Assembly: GCA_034435635.1 (NCBI GenBank)
Contig: DAOTWY010000142.1
Span: 1 to 32,322, forward strand
Reading direction: 5' to 3'
Origin: DAOTWY01 sp003696565
GTDB lineage: Bacteria > Chloroflexota > Anaerolineae > Aggregatilineales > Phototrophicaceae
DNA: 32,322 bases
Shown: positions 1 through 6,866 of the stretch, in pieces
How the letters are laid out: the number at the start of each line of letters is the position of its first letter
How positions within the stretch are numbered: the stretch's first letter is position 1
Notes under the pieces: model-generated
What the model was told of the DNA's origin: nothing
Seen by the model: the letters and a program-made list of their open reading frames with translations, nothing else
Databases searched by the model: none
Made by a program: the position numbers and the translations under genes

Positions 1-125
1 CAACACCCTATGATTGGCTCAGAAAATATGACCTTTTTGCTGCTCTCAAGAACAGTGTCTACGCTTCCATGCGATCTTGACCCTTTTTCTAGCTTTTCTG
101 GCGCATTTTTTACCACAATAGCACA
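1..125. other. Intergenic start of window, no gene seen
   Basis: No reading frame with a credible start and ribosome binding site is visible here on either strand. The stretch is AT-rich with short T-runs and could be the flank of a gene outside the window. Confidence 0.4.
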
Positions 126-155
126 AAAATAGCCCGCAAAGAAAACTCGCGGGCT
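126..155 (-). terminator. Rho-independent terminator of the SH3/FecR gene
   Basis: A 7-bp stem AGCCCGC/GCGGGCT (131-137 with 149-155) is followed on the minus strand by a run of five T (ATTTTTG). It lies about 65 nt past the stop codon of the minus-strand gene ending at 219, in the right orientation to end its transcript. Confidence 0.65.
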
Positions 156-177
156 ACTTAAAGTGCCAAAGTCGAGG

Positions 178-206
178 ATCACCTGGGGATCAATTCCCCA
201 GGTGAT
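178..206 (-). terminator. Strong hairpin just after the SH3/FecR gene
   Basis: A perfect 12-bp inverted repeat (ATCACCTGGGGA with TCCCCAGGTGAT, 5-nt loop) begins 12 nt past the stop codon. There is no clear T-run after it, so it may protect the mRNA 3' end or help the second hairpin at 131-155 rather than terminate alone. Confidence 0.5.
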
Positions 207-218
207 TGCTTTATCACA

Positions 219-1583
219 CTAACAATTGGGATAACACCGTGGATCAGGGAATGCCCCACCCCACTGACCAGGTGGCTCGGTTGGTTCTGGTGGCAATGGC
301 ACGTTGTAATCTACCGGCAGCGATTCCACAATAGCGCGTGTTTCTAAGTTAATCAGCGGCACCCATCCCACTGCGCCACCCGTTTCGATCTTTACCCAGG
401 GGCTATAGGGACTACGTGCGAGTAGTTCCAGCTGTGCCCCGGCACCAACACTAAACATTGCCGGAAAGCCAACATGTGGCGCGCTACGAGCCGTTGCCCC
501 ATTGGGGGATGCCACTAGTGCAGTACGCCCAGATTCGCCATATCGTTGTGGCGGTAAAGGGGTGCTTTCGTATTGTGCGGTAATTACCCCATGGTTACGG
601 CGCAGCAATTCGGCAAACATCCAGCCGGTTTGACCATTCGCCAACCGGACATGATACCAATCCCCTGCTGGATTACTGCCTAAAATCGTCATAATTTGCC
701 CAGCAGGAACTTGATAGATGATCCCTGCGCTGGTAGAGGGTGCCGTGCGTAAATTAACAGCACCTTCTGTAGCGACAAACCCCGGTTGTGGCAAAATCAC
801 TGCACGGTCTAACAATTCAACCGGAATATGTGTGATGCGATCAGAGGCATAAGGGGCTGGTTCAGTGGGCGCGCTGCCTGCCCGGCTAAAATTACCATCT
901 GGATGATTAATCCGCGATTCCTGCCCGGCAACCAACGTCTGAGATTCGCCATTTGCCAACAAGCGCATCACCCCTTCTAATACCACAAAGACAGTATCCA
1001 CGCCGGCAGTTTTAATTAAAACTGTGCCGTTTAAATCGACCGATGCGCCGTTAACCACCACTCGGATTTGCTGAAATTGATTAGCATTTTGGATAATAAA
1101 TGCACTTTGCGGCTCTGCTGGGCACCCAGGTGCGCTTTGCCCAGTTACCACAGTAAACGCTGTCCATAGCGGGAAATCGACCGCAGTGGGGTCAATCATG
1201 TTGCGGATGGTCACATCGCCAATCATCAAACCACGCATCTGCGTTTCTACCACACGCACCCAAACCAACCCGCCATTACTGCCATCCGGTGCTAAAGCCG
1301 TTGTTGTAATGCTCTGAAGGGCATCTACCGGCACAACCGCGCCAAAAGCCGCCAGTGAATTTGCTACAGCTCCAGCTGGTTCGGCTAAGGGGGGATTGCC
1401 ACCGTTGCAAACATGCCCATCTGGCGCACCTAAGCAAGCATCTGTTGCGGCAGTATAAAATTGAATCAAATTCGTCTCACAAATACTTGGTTGAGATGTT
1501 GGGGGGGTATCTTGGGCGATTGTGAACATTTTTGCCATCAAAAGCGTTGTTATCAAACAAATACCTAAAACAAACCGTCTCAT
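219..1583 (-). CDS. Secreted protein with FecR-like domain and two SH3b domains
   Basis: A 454-residue exported protein of unknown exact role. Residues 1-23 form a signal peptide (basic RR, then a hydrophobic core). Residues about 165-228 match the pattern of a FecR-like domain (beta-strand repeat with VLEG and LVAGQ). Two bacterial SH3 domains follow, about 268-328 (NLRTAPS ... GWMFAELL) and 354-415 (ATARSAPH ... GWVPL). The C-terminus is proline-rich and ends in a cysteine pair (CYPNC); the N-terminal part also has several cysteines, suggesting disulfides outside the membrane. SH3b domains usually bind cell-wall or other surface polymers, so a surface or envelope role is inferred. It is monocistronic: a divergent gene lies upstream and two hairpins follow it. 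A TATAAT hexamer at 1616-1621 may be its -10. Confidence 0.75.
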   Translation of the reverse strand: MRRFVLGICLITTLLMAKMFTIAQDTPPTSQPSICETNLIQFYTAATDACLGAPDGHVCNGGNPPLAEPAGAVANSLAAFGAVVPVDALQSITTTALAPDGSNGGLVWVRVVETQMRGLMIGDVTIRNMIDPTAVDFPLWTAFTVVTGQSAPGCPAEPQSAFIIQNANQFQQIRVVVNGASVDLNGTVLIKTAGVDTVFVVLEGVMRLLANGESQTLVAGQESRINHPDGNFSRAGSAPTEPAPYASDRITHIPVELLDRAVILPQPGFVATEGAVNLRTAPSTSAGIIYQVPAGQIMTILGSNPAGDWYHVRLANGQTGWMFAELLRRNHGVITAQYESTPLPPQRYGESGRTALVASPNGATARSAPHVGFPAMFSVGAGAQLELLARSPYSPWVKIETGGAVGWVPLINLETRAIVESLPVDYNVPLPPEPTEPPGQWGGAFPDPRCYPNC

Positions 1584-1615
1584 ACGTTGTTTTCCTATTG
1601 CAATCTTCGCGAATC

Positions 1616-1621
1616 ATTATA
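1616..1621 (-). promoter_or_regulatory. Candidate -10 box of the SH3/FecR gene
   Basis: A perfect TATAAT on the minus strand lies 32 nt upstream of the ATG at 1583. No convincing -35 hexamer is seen at 16-18 nt, so this rests on the -10 alone. Confidence 0.35.
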
Positions 1622-1754
1622 CTCTTATACGATGTAAATGTATGCCGTTAAGAACCACTTTTCAAGTGAAACCTGTAAACAGCATGTAATGTGATTCAAC
1701 GTTTTTTAATTTAATTGACGACACCAATCATCCTAAGTTAGAAGGAGTCTTAGT

Positions 1755-2207
1755 GTGACACAATCACCCCCGCTGCATCTGTTGGCAGCGTTTAATGATG
1801 CGTTTCAATTATCCCCGGAGCATATTCTACAATCACCAGGATATGATCTTTGGGTGGCGGCGGTTGTCCCCGCCAATAACTTGTATATCATCCATGCCCC
1901 GGCGATGGGCAATTATGTAAAATTTAGTTGGCAATCTGCCAAAAAACAACAAACCATCCATAAGCGTCCCTTACCCAAATGGTCACGTTATGCTGCTGGT
2001 ATTATTTACCATTTGTGTGGGAACGGGTTGGATGTTAAGGGGATTCAAGCGGTTATTTTAGGTAATGAAATGCCTGGCGTGCGTTATGATTACGCCATTG
2101 GTGTGACAATGGCAGCTTTATGGCACACGATCCTAGGAAAACCATATACATCTGAGCAATTGATTGAGCTGGTTGATCATGTTCGGCGGGTATACATTGA
2201 AGGATAG
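1755..2207 (+). CDS. Truncated, motif-less galactokinase-like protein (N-terminal half)
   Basis: A 150-residue protein with GTG start and a good ribosome binding site (AAGGAG, 7 nt spacing). By eye it follows the N-terminal half of galactokinases (GHMP family): F..AF near residue 13, IxQxPG near 24-29, then W..YAAGI...L...G....G..A.I.G (about residues 75-103), and a helix matching the region before the usual E..FVG (here RVYIEG at the end). Full galactokinases have about 380-400 residues; this one stops exactly where the second half would begin. The catalytic parts are gone: the GRVNLIGEHTDY segment reads GYDLWVAAVVPA and the phosphate-binding GxGLSSSAA loop reads MPGVRYDYAIGVTMA. The frame is intact and followed by a terminator, so it is either a preserved non-enzymatic domain or an old remnant. 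Confidence 0.6.
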   Translation: MTQSPPLHLLAAFNDAFQLSPEHILQSPGYDLWVAAVVPANNLYIIHAPAMGNYVKFSWQSAKKQQTIHKRPLPKWSRYAAGIIYHLCGNGLDVKGIQAVILGNEMPGVRYDYAIGVTMAALWHTILGKPYTSEQLIELVDHVRRVYIEG

Positions 2208-2224
2208 GGCACCATCCACCACCC

Positions 2225-2253
2225 GCCTGATCTAACATCGCTCAGGCTTTTAT
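2225..2253 (+). terminator. Terminator after the galactokinase-like gene
   Basis: Stem GCCTGA (2225-2230) with TCAGGC (2242-2247) followed by TTTTAT, 18 nt after the stop codon of the plus-strand gene. The right arm overlaps the TGA stop of the convergent minus-strand gene. Confidence 0.6.
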
Positions 2254-2634
2254 GGGGCGGGTACGGTCACGTAACTCATCTTGATGTGCTAAAATACGCG
2301 CCCGTGCTGCTTGTAAAGTGGGTGCGCCTTCTAACACACTTTCACCAAAAACACGGCGCGTGATGTTTACAATACTACTGACTAAGCGGTTGCTCTCTAT
2401 GACAACAATCAGCGTGTCTTGTGGAAAGCGTGGCTGTAATTTCCCTAAATGGCTGATGAGATTAACGGGCATCCGCTGCCCAACAAATGAGATGATTAGA
2501 TCGATGTGGTTTTTACTGGTATCCATCATCTGGCAAGTGTGTGAAACCGCCATATAAAAATCCCCGATGTCCCATGTTTCTACACACTCCCATCGGATGA
2601 TGTTCTCTTGATCCCACATAACTTCAATTCCCAT
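2242..2634 (-). CDS. SpoIIAA-like (STAS-like fold) small protein
   Basis: A 130-residue soluble protein, ATG start with AAAGGAT about 9 nt upstream. No catalytic motif is seen. The pattern IExxW....I.....W.I.DFY.AV......M ... P.....S ... I.VV......SSI..I.R.VFG ... TL.AAR..I is shared with the protein at 19635-20036, so the two are paralogues. The alternation of strands and helices over about 120 residues and the use of such proteins in Chloroflexota suggest a SpoIIAA/STAS-like module, but the assignment is by pattern only. The gene lies 56 nt from the right end of the IS element, which appears to have separated it from its promoter (see 4378-4406). Confidence 0.55.
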   Translation of the reverse strand: MGIEVMWDQENIIRWECVETWDIGDFYMAVSHTCQMMDTSKNHIDLIISFVGQRMPVNLISHLGKLQPRFPQDTLIVVIESNRLVSSIVNITRRVFGESVLEGAPTLQAARARILAHQDELRDRTRPIKA

Positions 2635-2669
2635 AATTGGGCTATCCTTTCATCAGATTATTCATCTCA

Positions 2670-2820
2670 TCTCGCACAATATGAATTATGTGACGCTCCC
2701 CACGCCTAAAGGCGGGGGCTTCTGAACCACGCTTGCGGCAATCCGCTACGTTCTGGCTCACGGACACGTCCTGCCCGTTTTAATATATTCAATGCCGCGT
2801 TGTGGTCTCTATCTAAACTG
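2670..2820 (-). ncRNA. Putative omega RNA (reRNA) of TnpB
   Basis: In IS200/IS605 elements the TnpB guide RNA comes from the 3' end of tnpB plus the right end, and its guide is the flanking DNA just past the element. Here the right-end hairpin overlaps the tnpB stop codon and the element ends at 2690, so the guide would be the minus-strand sequence from 2689 downward, starting ATAATTCATATTG. The 5' boundary given is only approximate. Confidence 0.45.
2698..2718 (-). repeat. Right-end hairpin of the IS element
   Basis: Minus strand CCCC-CGCC-TTTA-GGCG-T-GGGG: two stems of four pairs with one bulged T. It contains the TAG stop of tnpB (2708-2706). Its plan is the same as that of the left hairpin at 4322-4342, which is what TnpA dimers recognise. 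Confidence 0.85.
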
Positions 2821-3854
2821 AGACCACATTCACATTCAACCCAACGATGTGTCAGTGTTAGACCTTCAAAAATTGCACCGCAGTTTGAGCAAGATTTAGA
2901 TGTGTACGCAGGGTCTACAAGCACCACTTCCCGACCAGCATCCGCCGCTTTGTCGATTAGCCGTTGTTTGAAGTATCCCCACCCCGCATCCAAGATGCTC
3001 TTACTGAGGTGGCGGTTTTTCACCATATTCTTGATTTTCAGGTCTTCGATGGCAATTACATCGTAGGTTTGAACAAGGTCATACACCAGTTTGTCGAAAA
3101 AATCCCGACGCTGGTTCTTGACGTGTTCGTGCTGACGCTGTACATCCAGCAATTTCTTCTTTCGCTGGTTACCATCTTTTTGTGCGCGTTGCAGTCTACG
3201 CTGTTTGCGTCTTAATTCCGATTGCGCCTCACGATACCAGCGCGGATTATGTATTTGTTCGCCTTCGCTGGTTGTGATGAGTGCGTTGATACCCATATCA
3301 ATACCGACAACACACCCCGTTTTTGGTAGCGGCACAGGGTCAGCTACTTCGCACATTAGGCTGACATACCAACGTCCTGCCTTACGAATAATGCGGCAGG
3401 TCTTGATTTCGCCTTGATAGGGTCTGTGCCAGCGAACTTTAATACGCCCCACGCCCGACACTTTCAAGCGGCGACCATCGACTTGGAAGCCGTTCCCGTA
3501 TTGCTTAAACCCAATGCTATGCCAACGTTTGTAGCTCTTGAAGCGCGGGTATCCGGGGTCTTCACCTGCTTTCACGCGCCGAAAGAAGGATTTATACGCT
3601 TTGTCTAAATCTTCAATGGCAACCTGCAACACATGGCTGTGAACCGTTTTTGCCTGTGGGAAAGTCTTTTTATACTGCTTTGCCAGCAGATACCCTTCGC
3701 GTTTGCCGACACTTTTTCCTTCCAATTCCCACGCCAGCTTGCGTTCTTCCAGTGCCATATTGTAGACATGGCGTGACACATCCAACTGCAATTGCAGAGC
3801 TTTCTTCTGTGATTGAGTTGGATAGAGACGATACTGAAAGGTTCGGATTGCCAT
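2706..3854 (-). CDS. tnpB: TnpB, RNA-guided nuclease of the IS605 family
   Basis: A 382-residue TnpB (OrfB), the ancestor-type relative of Cas12. N-terminal helix-turn-helix/REC-like part from residue 1 (AIRTFQYRLYPT, the usual start), then a split RuvC nuclease: D186 (GIDMG), E270 (AIEDL) and D350 (DRDHNAALNI), with a zinc ribbon between the last two (C322, C325, C341, C343). All catalytic and zinc-binding residues are kept, and the length is typical. It begins 2 nt after the tnpA stop, so it is probably translated from the same mRNA. In the family TnpB cuts DNA next to a target-adjacent motif equal to the transposon target (here TTAC or TTTAC) and helps keep the element in the genome. The last 20 residues overlap the right-end RNA region. 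Confidence 0.93.
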   Translation of the reverse strand: MAIRTFQYRLYPTQSQKKALQLQLDVSRHVYNMALEERKLAWELEGKSVGKREGYLLAKQYKKTFPQAKTVHSHVLQVAIEDLDKAYKSFFRRVKAGEDPGYPRFKSYKRWHSIGFKQYGNGFQVDGRRLKVSGVGRIKVRWHRPYQGEIKTCRIIRKAGRWYVSLMCEVADPVPLPKTGCVVGIDMGINALITTSEGEQIHNPRWYREAQSELRRKQRRLQRAQKDGNQRKKKLLDVQRQHEHVKNQRRDFFDKLVYDLVQTYDVIAIEDLKIKNMVKNRHLSKSILDAGWGYFKQRLIDKAADAGREVVLVDPAYTSKSCSNCGAIFEGLTLTHRWVECECGLSLDRDHNAALNILKRAGRVREPERSGLPQAWFRSPRL

Positions 3855-3856
3855 GT

Positions 3857-4264
3857 CTACACGTTTTTCTGGTTCTCAATATACTGCTTGATGATTGCTA
3901 ACGGCGCACCGCCCACCGTCGCTACAAAATATGAATTTGTCCATAGCGTCGGCAATCGACTGGTGAGCCAATCGAATTCTTGCCGTAGTATTCTGGAACT
4001 TCTGCCTTTGACACGTTTCACAAAACGATGTATCCCAAATTGTGGGTCTACTTCGCAAAGCATGTGTATGTGGTCTGGCATCACTTCTAGTTCAAGCACT
4101 TCACACGGCAATTCATTAGCAACTTCATAGATAATTTCTTTTAGGCGCACATCAACACCACGAACAAGCACTTTGCGCCTGTATTTCGGTGTCCAAACGA
4201 CATGGTATTTGCACAAATAGACAATGATGTTGCTGTTGCTTTTGAATGCGTGTTTATTTGCCAT
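3857..4264 (-). CDS. tnpA: TnpA, single-strand Y1 HUH transposase (IS200/IS605)
   Basis: A 135-residue Y1 transposase that cuts and joins single-stranded ends of the element. The HUH motif is HIH (H65 and H67) and the nucleophile is Y128 in KQYIENQ. With the ATG at 4264 this numbering is one off from the well-studied IS608 enzyme (H64, H66, Y127), which supports this start over the ATG at 4282. Other family marks are YHVVWTPKYRRKVL near the N-terminus and the VKGRSSRILR segment. A perfect TATAAT lies only 6 nt upstream of the ATG and there is no ribosome binding site, which fits a leaderless or weakly translated mRNA. TnpB follows after 2 nt. Confidence 0.93.
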   Translation of the reverse strand: MANKHAFKSNSNIIVYLCKYHVVWTPKYRRKVLVRGVDVRLKEIIYEVANELPCEVLELEVMPDHIHMLCEVDPQFGIHRFVKRVKGRSSRILRQEFDWLTSRLPTLWTNSYFVATVGGAPLAIIKQYIENQKNV

Positions 4265-4270
4265 GAGAAC

Positions 4271-4276
4271 ATTATA
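4271..4276 (-). promoter_or_regulatory. -10 box of tnpA inside the IS
   Basis: A perfect TATAAT on the minus strand lies 6 nt upstream of the chosen tnpA ATG. A transcript from it would begin at or very near the ATG. The -35 region is weak. Confidence 0.4.
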
Positions 4277-4321
4277 CAGCATAGAGCTATATAAATACCT
4301 AGTAGTCTTTGCGCCCTACAT

Positions 4322-4342
4322 CCCCATAGATAAATCTAGGGG
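4322..4342 (-). repeat. Left-end hairpin of the IS element
   Basis: Minus strand CCCC-TAGA-TTTA-TCTA-T-GGGG, with a bulged T, preceded by the guide AAAG. It is the same length and shape as the right-end hairpin at 2698-2718. Confidence 0.85.
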
Positions 4343-4377
4343 CTTTGAGCGCACTTTTGGTAAACAAAACTGAAGAA

Positions 4378-4406
4378 AGTATACTCTCATCATCAGCAAA
4401 TGTGAA
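4378..4406 (-). promoter_or_regulatory. Sigma70-type promoter cut off from its gene by the IS
   Basis: On the minus strand TTCACA (4406-4401) and TATACT (4383-4378) are spaced by exactly 17 nt; each differs from consensus by one base. Transcription would start near 4371 and run into the left end of the IS 12 nt later. Without the IS it would read into the SpoIIAA-like gene at 2634 with a leader of about 67 nt. Confidence 0.55.
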
Positions 4407-4412
4407 GGAATG

Positions 4413-4446
4413 TTACAAGATTGAACGTGATATTACAATATTGTAA
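4413..4446. promoter_or_regulatory. Palindromic operator-like site with a second partial copy
   Basis: TTACAATATTGTAA at 4433-4446 is a perfect 14-bp palindrome. A partial copy, TTACAAGATTG, starts at 4413, exactly 20 bp away, so both would face the same side of the helix. They lie upstream of the promoter at 4378-4406, centred near -47 and -68 from the predicted start, positions typical for an activator. The regulator is unknown. Confidence 0.45.
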
Positions 4447-4525
4447 CCATTTATTATAAAATTAGCGTGGGGATAATTCGATTATTTTTTAAGCGTTTTA
4501 TCCTGTGGTGGATGGCAAAACCTGT

Positions 4526-5269
4526 TTATTCCAATGATTTGAGGATCATTTCATAGGCGATATTGAGAGCTTGCATTTTTTCAGAAGCATCCTCAGCAGG
4601 GTTGAGATCAGGATGGTATTGCCGTGCTAATTTACGGAAAGCCGCTTTAATTTGTGCCCGTTCCGCGCCGATCTCTAACCCCAAGACAGCATAATAAGCA
4701 CGCAATTGGTCAGTGGGTGGTAGTTGCAAATTTTGGGCACGGTGACGATGATATGCATCTGGGTCTCCATCAAATGACGCTGTTAGCCATTCTCCAGTTA
4801 GCCCATCCAAAACGGTTTTAACACGATGTGGGTGGATTGCCCCAACATCGATCAAATCATCCCCATAAACAACACGATATTTTGTACTATTCGATACCGG
4901 CTCAAAATACAGCGGGAACATGAACAATTCCTGCATATAAATTTTATAGCCATAAATCCGCCCACCATACGCCGCTAATAAATATGACTCCCAATCTGTC
5001 AATTCCACCACACGCCCATGATCTGGCAGGAGCATATCCACCCAGATGATAAAGAGCGTGTGATCATTATTGGCGGTGTTTGTCGTTAGGATATTGCGGA
5101 TTTCATAAGCGGGTATCGCACTATCAATCAGGTAAATCATGATAGATTCACCTGTAATGAGGCGGCAGTGGATGATATCCCGCCCATCATGCAAGATTTT
5201 ATCCACTGCTCCGGCGATCTTTAGTTCATTGACGAGATATGCCCCAACGCTGTAGGTATAATACCGCAC
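4526..5269 (-). CDS. Protein with C-terminal J domain (DnaJ-like)
   Basis: A 247-residue protein. Residues about 190-247 are a J domain with the HPD tripeptide at 219-221 (helix II ...FRKLARQYHPD), so it should stimulate the ATPase of an Hsp70 (DnaK). The J domain is at the C-terminus rather than the N-terminus, and there is no Gly/Phe region, zinc centre or client-binding domain of DnaJ. Residues 1-180 are an alpha/beta region I do not recognise, which may choose the client. The start is GTG, 3 nt after the glpK stop, so translation is probably coupled to glpK. A transmembrane segment is not evident. Whether its target is GlpK itself cannot be told from sequence. Confidence 0.75.
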   Translation of the reverse strand: MRYYTYSVGAYLVNELKIAGAVDKILHDGRDIIHCRLITGESIMIYLIDSAIPAYEIRNILTTNTANNDHTLFIIWVDMLLPDHGRVVELTDWESYLLAAYGGRIYGYKIYMQELFMFPLYFEPVSNSTKYRVVYGDDLIDVGAIHPHRVKTVLDGLTGEWLTASFDGDPDAYHRHRAQNLQLPPTDQLRAYYAVLGLEIGAERAQIKAAFRKLARQYHPDLNPAEDASEKMQALNIAYEMILKSLE

Positions 5270-5272
5270 CGG

Positions 5273-6754
5273 TTATGCCCAATCCCTCGCCCGCTGAACA
5301 GCTTTACGCCAACCAGCATAAAGCGTCTCACGTTGATCTTCGCTCATTTGCGGTTCAAACGTGCGTTCAACCTGCCACTGACGCTCAATTTCACGCATGG
5401 AACCCCAATAACCAACCGCCAACCCAGCTAAATATGCGGCACCAAGCGCGGTTGTTTCCGTCACAACTGGGCGTTCCACGGGTACGCCTAAAATATCCGC
5501 CTGGAACTGAAGCAGGAAGTTGTTCATAGCTGCGCCGCCATCCACGCGCAACGCCGCCAAACTTAAGCCGCTATCAGCCTCCATGGCTCCCACAACATCG
5601 CGTGTTTGATAGGCGATGGCTTCTAATGTGGCACGGACAACATGCGCCCGCCCGCTGCCACGTGTTAGTCCGATCAACGTACCACGGGCATATTGATCCC
5701 AATAGGGCGCACCCAAACCCACAAACGCCGGAACCAGATATACGCCATCTGTACTAGGAATAGACTGAGCAATCGCTTCAGTTTCAGCGGCGTTTTGCAC
5801 TAGTTTCATCTCATCGCGCAGCCACTGAACGGCGGCACCAGCAATGAAAATACTGCCTTCTAGCGCGTACTGTGTGCGATCTTCACCAATCTTCCAGGCA
5901 ACAGTGGTGAGCAGGTTGTTTTTAGAATCTACGGGGTTTTCCCCAGTGTTTAATAACAAGAACGCGCCGGTGCCATAGGTGTTTTTGGCTAAGCCTGGTG
6001 TAAAACAGACTTGTCCAAAAGTCGCTGCTTGTTGATCCCCAGCGATGCCAGCGATTGGAATACGCGCACCACCGAAAAACTCGGCATCGGTGTGACCATA
6101 TTCCATGCTGCTGCTAACCACCTGTGGCAGCATATTCATGGGGATATTTAAGCGTCCAGTGATGGTGGTTGACCACCATTTTTTATGAATGTTATACATC
6201 ATGGTGCGGCTGGCATTACTGACATCGGTGATATGTAGCCGCCCATTAGTGAGCTTCCAGACGAGGAAGGAGTCAATTGTGCCGAACGCTAACTTACCTG
6301 CCTCGGCTTTTTCCCGCGCACCGGGCACATTATCCAATATCCAGGCGACTTTAGTAGCAGAAAAATAAGCATCTGTAACCAAGCCGGTTTTTTCTAGGAT
6401 GGTTTTATCAAACCCTTCTGCGCGTAATTGATCGCAGAGTTTGGCGGTGCGGCGGTCTTGCCAGACGATTGCGTTATGAATCGGTCTGCCAGTTTCACGA
6501 TCCCACACAACCGTGGTTTCCCGCTGGTTGGTGATGCCAATCGCAGCAATGTCATGCGGATCATCCACCACCTCTTGGGCAACGGCAAGCTGTGTTTCCC
6601 AAATTTCATCAGGATCATGTTCCACCCAACCAGGTTGCGGATAATGTTGTTTAAATTCACGCTGGGCGGTTTTGATGATTTTGCCTTCTTGGTTAAACAA
6701 AATGGCGCGCGAAGAGGTTGTGCCTTGGTCAAGCGCGAGGATGTATTTTGTCAT
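5273..6754 (-). CDS. glpK: Glycerol kinase
   Basis: ATP:glycerol 3-phosphotransferase, FGGY family, 493 residues (usual length about 500). It makes sn-glycerol 3-phosphate for lipid synthesis or catabolism. Visible motifs: the ATP-binding DQGTTSSRA loop at 9-17, the glycerol-binding R78-E79 in TNQRET, W98-D100 in VWQDRRT, and catalytic D240 in AGDQQAATFGQ, followed by the GLGAPYWD segment and the DGGAAMNNFLLQF signature. ATG start with AAGGA about 8 nt upstream. No glycerol facilitator (glpF) or glycerol-3-phosphate dehydrogenase (glpD) is adjacent; the only partner is the J-domain gene 3 nt downstream. Confidence 0.95.
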   Translation of the reverse strand: MTKYILALDQGTTSSRAILFNQEGKIIKTAQREFKQHYPQPGWVEHDPDEIWETQLAVAQEVVDDPHDIAAIGITNQRETTVVWDRETGRPIHNAIVWQDRRTAKLCDQLRAEGFDKTILEKTGLVTDAYFSATKVAWILDNVPGAREKAEAGKLAFGTIDSFLVWKLTNGRLHITDVSNASRTMMYNIHKKWWSTTITGRLNIPMNMLPQVVSSSMEYGHTDAEFFGGARIPIAGIAGDQQAATFGQVCFTPGLAKNTYGTGAFLLLNTGENPVDSKNNLLTTVAWKIGEDRTQYALEGSIFIAGAAVQWLRDEMKLVQNAAETEAIAQSIPSTDGVYLVPAFVGLGAPYWDQYARGTLIGLTRGSGRAHVVRATLEAIAYQTRDVVGAMEADSGLSLAALRVDGGAAMNNFLLQFQADILGVPVERPVVTETTALGAAYLAGLAVGYWGSMREIERQWQVERTFEPQMSEDQRETLYAGWRKAVQRARDWA

Positions 6755-6866
6755 TGGTGTTTTCCTTACTGCTTATCAACTGGAATAGTGTTATTTTAAC
6801 GTAAGTGTGTGAATTGGCGTATATTTCACCATAAGCAAATTGTGAATTTGGCTCTGCAATCATTTA

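Larger units (their letters stand above)
2690..4359 (-). mobile_element. IS200/IS605-family element (IS608-like), complete, 1670 bp
   Basis: Read on the minus strand: target TTAC (4363-4360) in the flank, left end at 4359, guide AAAG (4346-4343), 21-nt left hairpin (4342-4322), tnpA, tnpB, guide GAAG (2722-2719), 21-nt right hairpin (2718-2698), and terminal TCAC (2693-2690). In IS608 the left target TTAC is read by AAAG and the right cleavage site TCAA by GAAT. The same pairing rules link TTAC with AAAG and TCAC with GAAG here, which fixes the ends. Both hairpins have four C:G pairs, a bulged T at the same place, and a TTTA loop. There are no terminal inverted repeats or target duplication, as expected. 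Both genes look intact, so the element could be active. Confidence 0.85.

Noticed and set aside
1711..1747. TTGACG as -35 of the galactokinase-like gene
   Set aside because: The hexamer at 17 nt is TTAGAA, which overlaps the ribosome binding site, so the start would leave no site for translation.
5239..5529. Plus-strand open frame of 96 codons opposite the start of the J-domain and the end of glpK
   Set aside because: Shadow of two well-supported minus-strand genes; no ribosome binding site and no recognisable protein.
6394..6799. Frames of 112 and 123 codons within glpK on both strands
   Set aside because: They overlap the glycerol kinase coding frame; composition looks like a shadow.
6805..6845. 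TGTGAATT repeats resembling a CRP site upstream of glpK
   Set aside because: Two direct TGTGAATT copies, but the arms GTGAA and TTCAC are 11 nt apart and do not match the TGTGA-N6-TCACA spacing.
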